From Xenopus tropicalis (Eukaryota > Chordata > Amphibia > Anura > Pipidae), in contig NC_030678.2 of the NCBI RefSeq assembly GCF_000004195.4, positions 32,960,201-33,024,200 of the forward strand: a stretch of DNA of 64,000 bases, given 5' to 3'. Below the pieces are notes generated by a model, which was given only the letters and a program-made list of their open reading frames with translations, was not told the origin of the DNA and did no database searches. The position numbers were made by a program, and so were the translations under genes. Of the stretch, positions 10,220 to 21,189 are shown in pieces; position 1 is the first letter of the stretch; each line of letters opens with the position of its first letter.

Positions 10220-11198
10220 AAAAACAACCCCTTCACTCTCTTGTCTCTCTATATATGGCTAATGCCACAGGGGGCATTTTCTCAGCCGGCATATAAGTGC
10301 AAGAAACCACCCCTCAGATCCGATCTGCTCCAACACAATGTCTCTGGGTGCAGACACACAGAACGGATTTCAGCAACAAAATTCTTGAGTATGCATTTTT
10401 GTAAGAGAACATCTCCTGTGGCTGCAGCCTATGTGTCATTTACTCCCTTCTAATAGATCTTGTTAGGTCTTTCACACCAAAACACTGATCTATGTGCAAA
10501 TTGAAAGGGTAGATGTGAATGTGGATCAGTTACTTTCTGTTTTTATGTTTGAGAACCTTGAGTCCTGCTTGAAAAATGTCCAGGCAAAATGTGCATCTAT
10601 AATATGCTTTGACAGTTGTGTATCTGTGCTATTAGCGTGAAAATATAGGTCAGGTAATGTTTAAAGTCCAACAACTATTTCATAGATGTCTGTATACAGT
10701 CTGGATTTGTCAGGCAGATCTATGCATTATTTAGTGGTTGATAAGATTCTCAGTGGAAACTCCCATCATCATTTTTGCATAGTGTGGGTGAGGTACCTGT
10801 ATGAAACAATGGACTGAGCAGTTATCCCCTTACCTTTATGCATGTACTTGTGGTACATATTCAGTGAGCTGTGCAATGAACACAAATACATCATAGTACA
10901 AATGGAACAAGATAACCTTGTTTGTACTATTCCCCCCCCCCCAAAAAAATCTCATGTCACCATTCCGAAGAGAGATATTGTTCCCAGGTCTATTTCCATC
11001 TCACCTTTTGTAGGTGTAAGGCATCTTCAGTTACCTGTACCCACTGAATTGGTGCAAGGGCTGGGTGGTAATCCCACCTTTAGGTCCAGTTTAACAAATG
11101 ATAAGGACGCACATTAAATAGGCTGTGTATAAACTGAATATTTTCTAGGGCAACTGGCAATAAGATTTCCAAAATAAGCAAACTACAGTGTGTCAGTA
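10220..11198. other. Intergenic; homopolymer C/A patch only
   Basis: No gene or bounded repeat seen. A run of ten C followed by seven A lies at about 10931-10948, a simple-sequence patch. Confidence 0.45.
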
Positions 11199-11214
11199 AA
11201 TGAAGGACACATTA

Positions 11215-11662
11215 TGGGTGGCATTTACTAAAGATCAATTTTTTTTGGTTCAAGTTCTTTTACACCAAAACCCAATTTTGTTGCGGAAGAAAAATGTGAT
11301 TTTGTTATGGTTTATTATGGGACAAAATCGGGACAAATCCAAATGCAAAAATATGATCTAAAACATGTAGAAGAGACCATGTAGAAGTCAGTGGCAGATG
11401 CCCATTTACAACTGGAAGATCTTTCTCTGCTTTGTGGAGTTTTTGGAGTTTTTTTGATGCTGACTTGTGTACGATAATACGAAAGTTTTTGTGCAACAAA
11501 AAAGTAGTGGTGTTTTGCATTTTTTCCATGCTTTTTTTTTAATCCCTGCTTTTTCAATTCAGTCTTTTGATAAATGACTGACTTTTGTGATAATAAGTTT
11601 TATTTGTGGTTTCAAAAATACTAAAAAACCATGAAAATCCGAATGTTAGTGAATCAGCCTCT
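11215..11662. mobile_element. Degraded palindromic MITE related to 7830-8288
   Basis: Left end 'gggtggcatttactaaagat' and right end 'gttagtgaatcagcctctat' resemble the GGGGCTGATTTACTAA ends of the 7.8-kb element. The interior shows loosely inverted halves (aaatcgggacaaatccaaat against gaaaatccgaatgttag). It is older and more diverged. Confidence 0.5.
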
Positions 11663-12317
11663 ATATATTGAAAGCAGGAGCTTCTATGTAGGTTTGGCTA
11701 GAGTTATATACAAAAATGGTGGACTGGGTCTACAGGCGCTACAGGGATGAAGCTTGTACCCCATCTAGAACATCACACTGCATCTAGAACATCACACTGG
11801 GGCTTAAAGTTCTGTGACAAAATGAGCAGTAGGGAAAGTTGTGTGGGGAAACAACATGCAGGGATCTTAGCTCCCACCCTCCCTTCCAAGTGCAGCACTG
11901 CAGGGCCCCATCACTAAAAAATTGTTTCCCCCACGAGAGTGTAGGCTAATAGAGTCTGCACTAGTAGGAATAATTGTCTTTCCACTTAATATGCCCCTTG
12001 CCAGCACCAAACCATCTTTACCGGGAGGGAGCTCATGGTGGCGATGGCCATGTTGGGGCACACGCAAGTGTCACAACTTGCTGATTATGCACATGTATGT
12101 GAAGTAAGGGAGGTGGATCCCCCACATAGATGCATCATTTGCATAATGATCAAGCTGGGAAATTCACTCATGATGTGCAAGAAAGTTTTACAACATGGCT
12201 GCCCACACCAGGAGCTCCATCTTCAACTGGAGTGTGGAGGAAACAGTATGGGGTGACAGGTGCCCTTTGAGAGATGAGAGATGAAAGATGTGGTAGTCGC
12301 AGCACATTCGTTAAAGG
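11663..12317. other. Intergenic; short tandem duplication only
   Basis: A direct duplication 'catctagaacatcacactg' occurs twice at about 11763-11800. Nothing else is recognised. Confidence 0.45.
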
Positions 12318-12989
12318 GTATGTAACATCAACAATTAAGCGTTTGGCCAAAGATTCTCAATTATAAAAAAAACTATTTTTAATATACAGTATATTCATTA
12401 AAACAATTCCATGCACTTTTTATAAAACATAAGATCCATTGCCTGCAATTCCCCTCTTCACTCCGCTAGCTCTGATTACTGATCGCACAAATCCTTAGCC
12501 GGCTGGACTTCATTGAAACGATTAGCGCTGCTTATAGTTCTGAATGGCGGTGCAGCAATGGTGGTATCTTTGCATCTCACTAATGCTAACTTTGATCAGA
12601 AACAACCATGCACACTGTTTCCTGCTGTCTAGAACTTGGAGCAGCGATAATGGTATCGAAGAAGTGCAGCCAGCAGTGCCTAGAGATTTGTGCTGTCAGT
12701 AATCAGGGCTAATGGAGTGAAGGGGAGAATCACAGGCAAGGGATCATGTCGTTTTATAAATGGTACAGATTTTTGATAAATGTAAATTAGAAATAGGTTT
12801 CTTTTTTAATGGAACCCTGGGACAATTGGGACTCCTGCCACTAATGTGTGGTTTGGTTTTTAACCATTAGGCCTGGAACATTACTGTTGTAGAGATGCTA
12901 AACCTTTAGACTTGTGTAGTATGCTCAGTATATAACATATGGCATTCCTAGCCATATTCATTGTTAGGGTTTAGTTCTCCTTCAAAGTG
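12318..12989. mobile_element. TTAA-type MITE fragments
   Basis: A TTAAAGGGTATGTAAC-like start is visible at about 12313. A separate right end, 'gggtttagttctccttcaaa' (12967-12986), reads in reverse as a T2-style TTAAAGGAGAACTAAACCC end with one changed base. I cannot pair these ends with confidence, so this may be two truncated elements. Confidence 0.5.
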
Positions 12990-13560
12990 AGTGTAGGACT
13001 GGCCAGACTGGGGATGACCTTGACGTAGTTGGCCAACTTCAATATATGGACAAACAATCCTTGTGTTGCTTAATGGGGTGGTTCACCTTTAAGTTACCTT
13101 TAAGTATGTTATAGAGTGGCCTATTCCTTGAAACTTTGTAAGTGGTTTTCCTTATCTATTTTTTTTTATAGATTTTTCAAATGGGGGTCACTGACTCCAG
13201 CAGCCAAAACTATTGCTCTGTGAGGCTACAATTTTATTGTTATTGTTACTTTTTATAACTCATCTCTCTTTTCAGGTCCCAATCCTGTTCATAATCCTAT
13301 CTTTTTTAAAAACCACTGCGGTCTTATTTACCCTAGCAACCAGATTGCTGCTGGAACACCAAACTGGAGAGACCATACAAAATAAAAAATTATAGCAAAT
13401 GATATTAGAATATCAATATCTACATGATACTAAAAGTTAATTTAAAGATAATCAACTCCTTTAATGGGGAGGGCATTTTTTAGTAGCTAAATGCACAGAA
13501 TGTGTTTTAATGCCCTGTATATATTGATAATGGGTGAGTGCAGAGGACCTTTTGTCTATG
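12990..13560 (+). repeat. Composite repeat D, copy 2, interrupted by a MITE
   Basis: The left part (gtaggactggccagactg and caaacaatccttgtgttgc) and the right part (ggggagggcattttttagtag) are continuous in the copies at 2523 and 17920. Here they are separated by the element at 13070-13464. The TTAA at the junction is present on both sides of the insert. Confidence 0.75.
13070..13464 (+). mobile_element. T2-type MITE nested in repeat D
   Basis: Starts TTAATGGGGTGGTTCACC at 13070-13073 and closes with TTAA at 13461-13464. Paralogous uninterrupted sites at 2595-2598 and 17951-17954 show the same flanking words joined through a single TTAA. This supports insertion with TTAA duplication. The element is non-coding. 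The open frame at 13213-13395 lies in its interior. Confidence 0.85.
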
Positions 13561-13720
13561 TCTCTATGTATTTTGTGGTCACAGCCTCATTGCACCCCCG
13601 CCTAATGGTTTAAAATTTAGTGGTGAGCACAACTTTCCCTTTTTTGGTATCAATTATTCAGATGGAAACATCTAAGCAGCAGCAACTTGTGATTAAGCAG
13701 AAGATCTAAGTAGGGTAATA

Positions 13721-14011
13721 CAGGTATGGCACCTGTTATCCATAATGCTTGGCATCTTTCTGTAATTTGGATCTCCATACCTTAAGTCTACTAAAAAACA
13801 TTTAAACATTAATTAAACCCAATAGGATTGTTTTGCCTCCAATCATCTTAGATGGGATCAGGTACAAGTACTGTTTTGTTATTACAGAGAAAAAGGAAAT
13901 ATGTTTTAACATGTTGAAATATTTGATTAGAACAGAGTCTTTGGGAGAAAGTCTTCACATAACTCGGAGCTTTCTGGATAACAGGTTTCTGGAACAAGGA
14001 TCCTATTCCTG
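13721..14011 (+). mobile_element. CAGGTATGGGA-family MITE, copy 3 (array unit 1)
   Basis: TA-flanked unit beginning caggtatggcacctgttatc and ending 'tcctattcctg'. It is the first of three head-to-tail copies. The open frames on both strands (80-99 codons) are the family's interior read through and recur in the next unit. Confidence 0.82.
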
Positions 14012-14024
14012 TATATACAAAGTA

Positions 14025-14338
14025 CAGGTATGGGACCTGATATCCAGAATGCTCGGGACCAAGGGTATTCCGGATAAGGGGTCTTTCCGTAATTTGGATC
14101 TCCATACCTTAAGTCTACTAAAAAACATTTAAACATTATATAAACCCAATAGGATTGTTTTGCCTCCAATTATCTTAGATGGGATCAGGTACAAGTACTG
14201 TTTTGTTATTACAGAGAAAAAGGAAATATGTTTTAACATGTTGAAATATTTGATTAGAACGGGGTCTTTGGGAGAAAGCCTTCTCATAACTCGGAGCTTT
14301 CTGGATAACAGGTTTCTGGAAAAGGGATCCCATTCCTG
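14025..14338 (+). mobile_element. CAGGTATGGGA-family MITE, copy 4 (array unit 2)
   Basis: Follows unit 1 after the spacer tatatacaaagta. It shares diagnostic variants with unit 1, such as 'tttaacatgttgaaatattt' and 'ggtttctgga', that other family copies lack. So the two units probably arose by local duplication rather than separate insertion. Confidence 0.83.
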
Positions 14339-14351
14339 TATATACAAAGTA

Positions 14352-14679
14352 CAGGTATGGGGCCTGTTATCCAGAATGCTCGGGACCAAGGGTATTCCGG
14401 ATAAGGGGTCTTTCCGTAATTTGGATCTCCATACCTTAAGTCTACTATAAAATCAATAAAACGTTAATTTAACCCAATAGGATTGTTTTGCACCCAATAA
14501 AGATTAATTATATCTTAGTTGTGATCAATTACAAGGTTCTGTTTTATTATTACAGAGATAAAGGAAATCAGTTTTAAAATTCTCAATTATTTGATTAAAA
14601 TGGAGTCTATGGGAGACGGGCTTTCTGTAATTCGGAGCTTTCTGGATAACGGCTTTCCAGATAAGGGATCCCATACCTG
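14352..14679 (+). mobile_element. CAGGTATGGGA-family MITE, copy 5 (array unit 3)
   Basis: Third unit, preceded by the same 13-bp spacer and followed by tatatacaag. Its left part shares 'gctcgggaccaagggtattc' with unit 2, while its right half resembles the general family sequence (ctatgggagacgggctttct). That pattern points to recombination or conversion between units. Confidence 0.83.
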
Positions 14680-14689
14680 TATATACAAG

Positions 14690-15159
14690 CCCCCATGTGG
14701 GCACTCAGATAAGCTTTGCTTGGCATGGATGCTTCAGTAAATCTTGCTGCAGTTTTTAGTAAATGCTTGAAGGGCTAAGGCTATCATGGTTCAAGAAAAC
14801 AAAGTTTGCAAGTCCTTGAGTAGAGCTAAGATTTTCACCTATAGAGCTTGGGTTGTGGTTTGCCTGGCACGGTGCCTGCCCACACTGTAATATGTGGGTA
14901 ACGCCTGTACAAGGATGAAATAATCCTAATGTGGCCATGGAAAGACTCTGAAACAGAGAATTATTATCAGTCAGAGACACACTCCTAGCCACAATTCTGG
15001 TAGGGTTGGATGAACCTTTTAATTAAAGGCACACACACCTGCAACAATTTCCGGTCATTCAGTTTTACAGTGTGGCATCCTACTCTATTTATTTATAGAA
15101 GGAGTATGTGTAATATTTATATAAGAAGTCACTGATGATTCCTATGACTGTATAAAGCC
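14690..15159. other. Intergenic, nothing recognised
   Basis: No gene or bounded repeat visible. Confidence 0.4.
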
Positions 15160-15164
15160 ACGGC

Positions 15165-15970
15165 ACAATTGTCAGTGGCAACTGTTACTATGGCGACTAT
15201 TATAATAGTACGTATGGCAAATGTCAACATGGTTTACATGGCAATTGTAAACATGGCATCCATCTAAACTGTCCCCATGTTTTTTTGGGAAATAATGTGT
15301 CCATAACCACTGTTAATATGACATCTTTCACCACTGTTTCCATGACTACTGTCACTATGGCCTACAAAGCACCTGTTTTCTTGACGGCCAGCACTATAGT
15401 CTTCTTATCAACTGTCAACATAGTCTCCATGGCAACTTTTACACATTTTTCCATAGAATTATTTCCATGACAACTGGCAACATTCTCTTTCAGTGACAAC
15501 ACCATGGTCTCCATGGCAATTATTTCAGTAACAGAGGTAACAATCATCTCAATAGCAACTTATTCCATAACAATTCTCTCCATGCTATCTATAGTCATTT
15601 GTTTCCATGACAACAATGATTAAGGTCTCTAAGGCAACTGTTACCTTGACAACTCTCATTATGGTCTTTGTGAGGATTGTTGTTATAGTTTCCATGACTG
15701 CTTAACAGTGATTTTTATGAACCATGGCAGCTATCACTAATTTCTCCATACCAGGTGTCCACATGGTTTCCATATTCACCATAACTATAATTTATATGCC
15801 ATCTCTCGCTGTGGTCTTAACAATAATTGTCATGTTAGCATTGGCCATAATCTCCATGACCACTGTCACCATTGTCCACATTAGGCATCTGTTTCCTTTA
15901 ACAGCTGGTGTCTATGGCAATAATCAATGTACATGCCCACTATCCCCATGGTTTCCATTGCAAATTTCAT
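15165..15970 (+). repeat. Degenerate short-period repeat rich in ccatggcaac / X-box-like words
   Basis: About 800 bp built from diverged repeats of 'tccatggcaact(g/a)tta' and 'accatgacaactgt' words at roughly 12-18 bp spacing. Three places match the RFX X-box pattern (GTNRCC or GTYTCC, ATG, RNAAC): GTCTCCATGGCAAC at 15423-15436, GTTTCCATGACAAC at 15601-15614 and GTTACCTTGACAAC at 15640-15653. Open frames rich in T, M, V and S come from the repeat and do not look like a gene. It may simply be an old minisatellite. Confidence 0.7.
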
Positions 15971-16485
15971 TTTAGTAATGGCAGTGGTTTAAGATTGGGT
16001 ACCCAGTTCATTTAAAGCTCCATAACACAGACAGGAGGCAAAAAATATATCTGCAAGTAAGATTTTGTGCTCTTTGTGCAGTTGAGGACCCTGCATGGTT
16101 GCCCTATAGCAATCATGCAAACACATGTTCCTGAAACAAATCAAATTTTTTTATTTTATTTTAGCATCATTATAAAGAACAACACGTCAAGTCAATGTTA
16201 CCAGGGGGTGCACCCTCAGGTCCAGATTATCTATATAGGCACTGGAGGCCACTGTACTAGAATGGCAGCTTTTAAAAAAGACCTTTAAATAAATCACTCA
16301 TGTGCTACTTAGTGAGGGGGTGGGATGTGGGCTATGCCCAGGGCAATACTGGATATAAATCCAGAGATGAACCTTCCCTGTCAGTTCAGTTGCTTACCTA
16401 GGGCCCTGGGCTGGTTCTACTTTTCTTTATAAAATAAGCGGTACATTACGGCCCAGAGCTGGGCTGCCATGTTTTTGTTATTTTC
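15971..16485. other. Intergenic, nothing recognised
   Basis: No gene or bounded repeat that I can name. Confidence 0.4.
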
Positions 16486-16489
16486 GCAA

Positions 16490-16652
16490 GGATCACTTGG
16501 AAGCCAAGACTGAGATTCAAAACAGGCCCTGGCATTTCAAGTACACAGAGGCCCAAACAGCCCCCCCACAGGCCCAGTGACTGTCTATGGCATATTACAG
16601 CAGCCCTTCTGGCATTTGCCAGAACCCATAGATTGTCATTTTGGGCCTGACC
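16490..16652 (+). repeat. 'CAGAGGCCCAAACAGCCC' repeat, copy 2
   Basis: Contains 'ccctggcatttcaagtacac', 'agaggcccaaacagcccccc', 'tggcatttgccagaaccc' and 'tttgggcctga'. It follows the same block order as the 21.7- and 29.6-kb copies. Confidence 0.65.
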
Positions 16653-16810
16653 CCTTGTGCAGCTTATTCACAGTATCATTAGTTTTCCTCCATTGCTATA
16701 CTGCACATCTGCTAACAATAAGGATCATGGTGAAAATGAAGAAATATGGTGACACTGAGATGTAATGTACCCCAGGCTGGTGTATTTTTTTAGTGATGCC
16801 CTGAATGGTG

Positions 16811-16837
16811 TATATATATATATATATATATATATAA
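16811..16837. repeat. (TA)n microsatellite
   Basis: Uninterrupted alternating TA run of about 26 bases. Confidence 0.9.
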
Positions 16838-16887
16838 TAGTTCAAAGAGTGCACACCATTTTCAGCAACAAAATCTGGGTGCTAGTA

Positions 16888-17214
16888 CAGGTATCGGACC
16901 CCTTATTCGGAAACCCATTATCCAGAAAGCTCCGAATTACGGAATGCCCATCTCCCATAGACTCCATTTTAATCAAATAATTCAGAATTTTAAAACTGAT
17001 TTCCTTTTTCTATGTAGAAATAAAACAGAACCTTGTAATTGATTCCAACTAAGATATAATTAATCCTTATTGGATGCAAAACAATCCTATTGGGTTTAAT
17101 TAATGTTTTATTGATTTTTTATTAGACTTAAGATATTGAGATCCAATTAAGGAAAGACCACTTATCCGGAATACCCTTGGTCCCGAGCATTCTGGATAAT
17201 GGGTCCTATACCTG
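16888..17214 (-). mobile_element. CAGGTATGGGA-family MITE, copy 6 (reverse)
   Basis: TA-flanked, 327 bp, starting caggtatcggaccccttatt and ending 'gggtcctatacctg'. The interior order (agctccgaattacgg, then ccttattggatgcaaaacaa, then ggtcccgagcattctgg) shows reverse orientation. Confidence 0.84.
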
Positions 17215-17919
17215 TACCAAAAAAATACATTGGAACAAGGACAGCACTCCTAGGATTTCAAGAATTGTCAACAAAATGTAAATGCAAAAATAGTAGGGTT
17301 TATTACTCAGCGTTTTCTGTCTTACACAGAAACCTTCATAAAATAATAGTCACCAGCACTCCTGAAATATGCAAAAATTGTGACGTCACATGTTTTTTTT
17401 TTATTCTGCTTTTAATTTTTTCAATACAGATGGATTTTTGCATATTTAAGGAGTTCTGGTGACTTTTGTATTGTATGTGGTTTACCCCTGGCACCCAGAG
17501 AAGAGACAAGGTGGAGTGCTGCAGACACATTGGGGTATTAATTCTAATATCTTCGGTATTCTCATGAACTAAAGTGGGCCTAACCTTAATTCTAAGCAAC
17601 TTTCCAATATAGATTGATGTAAAAAATAGTTTAAAATGATTTGTAAGTAATTGCATGGATTTCCAATTTAAAATACTGAGATTCTTTTTCTCCTGTTGTA
17701 GCTACTAGGTGCCTGTACTAGTAACATTCCTCTTTTATACTATGGGGAAAACAGCTTTTTCAGTAGAAAGTTTCATTACAAAAAATAGAAAATCCTTTTG
17801 CAGCTGCAAAAAGTCCTTTCTGTGTCTGTGCTGCCATCTTATGGCAGTAAAAAGGTACTGTAGGTTTTTTTTTTAATGTCCTTTTTGTTCTCAAAACTTA
17901 TTATAGGTGTGGGATTTTT
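17215..17919. other. Intergenic with MITE-like interior words
   Basis: The words 'taattctaagcaactttcca' near 17587 resemble the interiors of TTAA-type elements in this window, but no paired ends were found. No gene is seen. Confidence 0.4.
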
Positions 17920-18045
17920 TGGGAATTAAGATATCAAAAATGCCCTCCCCTTAAAACAAAACAGGGATTATTTGTACATATGTTGCAATATATTCAAGCT
18001 GGCCAACTACGTCAAAGTCATTCGAATTTTGGCTCTTCTCATACA
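17920..18045 (-). repeat. Composite repeat D, copy 3 (second empty site)
   Basis: The reverse complement reads 'gacgtagttggccagcttga', 'atccctgttttgtTTTAAgg' and 'gggcatttttga', matching the joined arrangement at 2523. The TTAA at 17951-17954 is uninterrupted. Confidence 0.68.
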
Positions 18046-18310
18046 GATTGCTATTGTGCTCTCTTCACTAGCGATGTGCCACCCGCCTTGACCTCCTCTG
18101 ACACAAAAAAAAAATAAGTGCAGAGGGTTGGTATCCCCTAGGCTGTCTCAGGGCGGCACTAGGTGCTAAATGCCCCTAGTGACAGGTGAATAACAGAGGC
18201 CAAAAAATAGTAGCAATCAGGAATATCCCCAACAGCAGCTCCCCCCAGAGCACAACCAAGTAAATTACATTGTAACAGAATCTCTTAGAACAAGGCTGCG
18301 CAGCTTCTTA

Positions 18311-18356
18311 CATGTAATAGGCTGATTAATTAATTGATTAATCAGCCTATTACATG
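18311..18356. repeat. Perfect 20-bp inverted repeat with 6-nt loop
   Basis: catgtaataggctgattaat, loop taattg, then the exact reverse complement: a 46-nt hairpin with no mismatch. It sits just outside the TTAA-type element at 18375-18795 and may be the tip of a foldback structure or a diverged end of that element. Confidence 0.85.
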
Positions 18357-18374
18357 CAGATAGCTTATATCATA

Positions 18375-18795
18375 TTTAATGACCTACTGATATATATATA
18401 TCAGTAAATATTGCCCTTTTACATCCTTTCCCTTGATCCACCATTTAGTTACGGGCTGTGCGCTCCCTCAGAGATCATATGACCAGAAATAATGCAGCCC
18501 TAACAGGAAGTAGTGTGGGAACAAAAGACAGAACTCTGCCCATTAATTGGCTGATGGGGCCTAGCATGTATGTGTGCCTTGGCTTGTTTGTGTGCACTGT
18601 GAATCCTATGATCCCAGGAAGCAGCCCTTAATTCTTAAAATGGCAATTTTCTATTTAGGGTTACCTAATAGCACATACTACTAAAAAGTATATTTTTATT
18701 AAAATTGTTTATTTAGCTGCAGAAGGGTTTTACATATGAGCTTGTTTATGCAATATATTTTTATAGAGACCTAAATTGGAGGTATAGTTTTCCTT
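18375..18795 (-). mobile_element. T2-type MITE (as at 9769), copy 2, reverse
   Basis: Reads in reverse with the same blocks as the 9.77-kb element: 'tcagtaaatattgcccttt', 'cctaacaggaagtag', 'gcactgtgaatcctatgatc' and 'ggtatagttttcctttt'. The right end has ctaa where a TTAA would be, and the left terminal repeat is not present in standard form. So this copy is eroded. Confidence 0.75.
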
Positions 18796-18799
18796 TTCC

Positions 18800-19590
18800 T
18801 AAGGATAACAGCAGGACTGCAGGCCATGAGTTGGACAAACCCATCTTAGAATATTACTGCCTCTTGGTTTTTAGTAATAGGATAAAAACTATTAAAGGCA
18901 TAACGATACTATATTAAAATGGCATTATGATATCCTGGGGAGGGATATTCTAGCTTGATATTTCATCTGTCTCACTAAAGAACACTTTTTTATCTGCCAA
19001 ATGAGAAAGATGGACAGCAACATCACTTGCTAAAAAGCTGCACAACTATGGGCAATGGCTACATTGGCTACATAGGTCCATGGACCTGTCTGCAATGGAT
19101 AAAGAGCTAAGTGTATGGGCTCCGAGGGGCACATATTTGGCCTCCCACGCTTTCACGTTGTACATGGTCCCTTAAAAGTGTCGAAAAGAGTAGTTTAGTT
19201 GAATTTAGCTGTTTCTAGGTTTATTTGGGATTTCCCTTCCTGAAATCATGGTAAGCAACATTTTTCTTCCAGAGAGATTATAACAGCACCAAGAATTCTT
19301 TCCATGGCTATACTGCTCTCCTGTGGAACCTGAGAATAAATACAGCCCTATCGTCACATAATTGTATGTTATTGTCCTACCCTGAATTTTAACCTATTCT
19401 TATTCTGAGAAGGGAAAATATTAATCAAACTAAAATAAATTCCAAAACATCTATATTATTAACCCTATTAAGAAAATAATATATTATAAACTCTTTACAT
19501 GACCTTTTACATTTTGCAGGTATGCTGCATGGTACAGCAGTGTACAACCACAATAGCACTGTAGCAAAGGTGCCAACCTGGTATAAACCT
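18800..19590. other. Intergenic, nothing recognised
   Basis: No gene or bounded repeat visible. Confidence 0.45.
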
Positions 19591-19595
19591 GGTGA

Positions 19596-20024
19596 GTGTT
19601 AGCCTTTCCTTGTTCCACCCACAGACACGGCCCAATTCCACCCAAGGTATGCCCCCTGCCATGCTCCCTACTCTTCCTGTTCCAGAGGATTTAGTCTGTT
19701 GGACAGTGTTAGCCTTGCCTTGTACCACCCACAGACATGGCCCAATCCCACCCAAGGTATGCCCCCTGCCATGCTTCCTGCTCTTCCTATTCCAGAGGAT
19801 TTAGTCTGTTGGACAGTGTTAGCCTTGCCTTGTACCACCCACAGACATGGCCCAATCCCACCCAAGGTATGCCCCCTGCCATGCTTCCTGCTCTTCCTAT
19901 TCCAGAGGATTTAGTCTGTTGGACAGTGTTAGCCTTGCCTTGTTCCACCCACAGACACGGCCCAATTCCACCCATTGTATGCCCCCTGCCATGCTCCCTG
20001 CTCTCCCTGTTCCAGAGGATTTAG
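19596..20024 (+). repeat. 110-bp tandem repeat, four copies
   Basis: Units start with gtgttagcct at 19596, 19706, 19816 and 19926; the last is about 10 bp short. The two middle units are nearly identical (acagacatggcccaatccca), while the outer ones share 'acagacacggcccaattcca'. That fits growth by unequal exchange from the middle. 110 is not a multiple of three, so the open frames across it (up to 95 codons) read the unit in successive phases and are not a protein repeat. Confidence 0.92.
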
Positions 20025-20315
20025 AGTGCATTTTAATGCTTTTCAGTGGTGGCAGGTAAATAAATTTATGGTGAAATCTTGGTGACTTCCAAATAATGGG
20101 TTAACATGTTGCCAAAGCCTTATCCATGTGTGCGTGACTGGTAGAAATATATCCTTCCTGATTTCATGTATACTCCTGTTGCAAAGCTGTCATTATCTTT
20201 TTCCCATAATTCTCTTCCTGATGTGTGAAAAAAGGCCCAAAAGGTGCACATGGCTCTTATCTGTGGAAATTTACGGATCTAATCTGTCCAACAGACCAAA
20301 TCTGGGCATGTATAG
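20025..20315. other. Intergenic, nothing recognised
   Basis: No gene or bounded repeat visible. Confidence 0.4.
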
Positions 20316-20480
20316 CAGGGGTAGAACTAGGAGTAGGCAGGCGAAGCAGGGGGCCATGTGGACCAGAGGAGCTAGAGCTGGGGGGGGGGGCATAAGGACA
20401 GGGGAAGGGGGTTAGGAGCCCTGTGGACCAAGAGGAGGGGTTCAGATTAAGTGGGGGGGGGGGGGGGAGATGACAGATGA
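20316..20480 (-). mobile_element. Truncated hAT MITE related to 27895-28125, with G-runs
   Basis: Begins caggggtagaactaggagta, then ggcaggcgaagcagg. This matches the reverse complement of the right end at 28125 (cagggccagaactaggggca). The other end is not found. The interior holds runs of 10 and about 15 G, giving G-quadruplex potential on the plus strand. Confidence 0.55.
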
Positions 20481-20632
20481 TCGAGCAGGCAGGGTGCTGG
20501 GATGCCAAATACTTAGCTCTGACATATGAACACCTTTATTTTTCTCTCTGTACATGAAATTACTAGAGAGATTAGTAACATATACAATATTTTATTGTTA
20601 ATCTGAACAATGCTCATTTTAAGTGACACTAG

Positions 20633-20720
20633 CATTTAAGGATACATAAACCTTTACTAAAAGTGAATGTAATTCTAAGCAATTTTGCAAATTACATTCA
20701 TTTTTTTAAACTATATTAGG
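20633..20720 (+). mobile_element. TTAA-type MITE left-end fragment
   Basis: Starts ttaaggatacataaaccttt, then 'taattctaagcaattttgca', typical of TTAA-type elements here. No matching right end is found. Confidence 0.45.
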
Positions 20721-20995
20721 AGGAGAGCATACTGTTATTATAAATGAAATTTGTTACAACAGCGCCACCTGCTGGTACCTTTCCCTGATGTAGTCGAGGA
20801 AATTGTCAGGGGAAATAAAGAAGGCTGGTCTGATGTTCTTATAGTTAGGGAAGATGTGAGAAAAAAGTTGCCTGAGGTTTCTAATGTTTTTTAAAAATAT
20901 CAGTTCAGCCAGGTACATGGTTTAGTGTATGAGTGTTGGAAAACTAAAGCCCACCCCCTGATCTGATTAAGCATGCCCCCAGTTCTCCCCAAAAT

Positions 20996-21187
20996 TAGGG
21001 ATGTGGTGAATCCACTTTTTCGGATTTGGCCGAACCCCCGAATCCTTTGTAAAGGATTTGGCCAAATACTGAACCAAATCTAAATCTTAATTATCATATG
21101 CTAATTAGGCTTAGGAAGGGTTAAATGTCCGAATCCTCTCGAAATAGGCCGAATACCGAACTGAATATTGGATTTGGTGCATCCTTA
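20996..21187 (+). mobile_element. hAT MITE with TAGGGATGCAC ends, copy 2
   Basis: A 192-bp element starts tagggatgtggtgaatcc and ends ggatttggtgcatcctta. The perfect 8-bp duplication cccaaaat flanks it at 20988-20995 and 21188-21195. It belongs to the family of 5562-5866 but is shorter and more diverged. Confidence 0.86.
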
Positions 21188-21189
21188 CC

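Noticed and set aside
13833..14450. Repeated frames starting MPPIILDGIRYKYCF
   Set aside because: They occur once per CAGGTATGGGA element in the array and on the opposite strand too. They are transposon interior, not a duplicated gene.
15285..15975. Thr/Met/Val-rich open frames as a possible surface protein
   Set aside because: They derive from the short-period repeat, and the opposite strand is also open.
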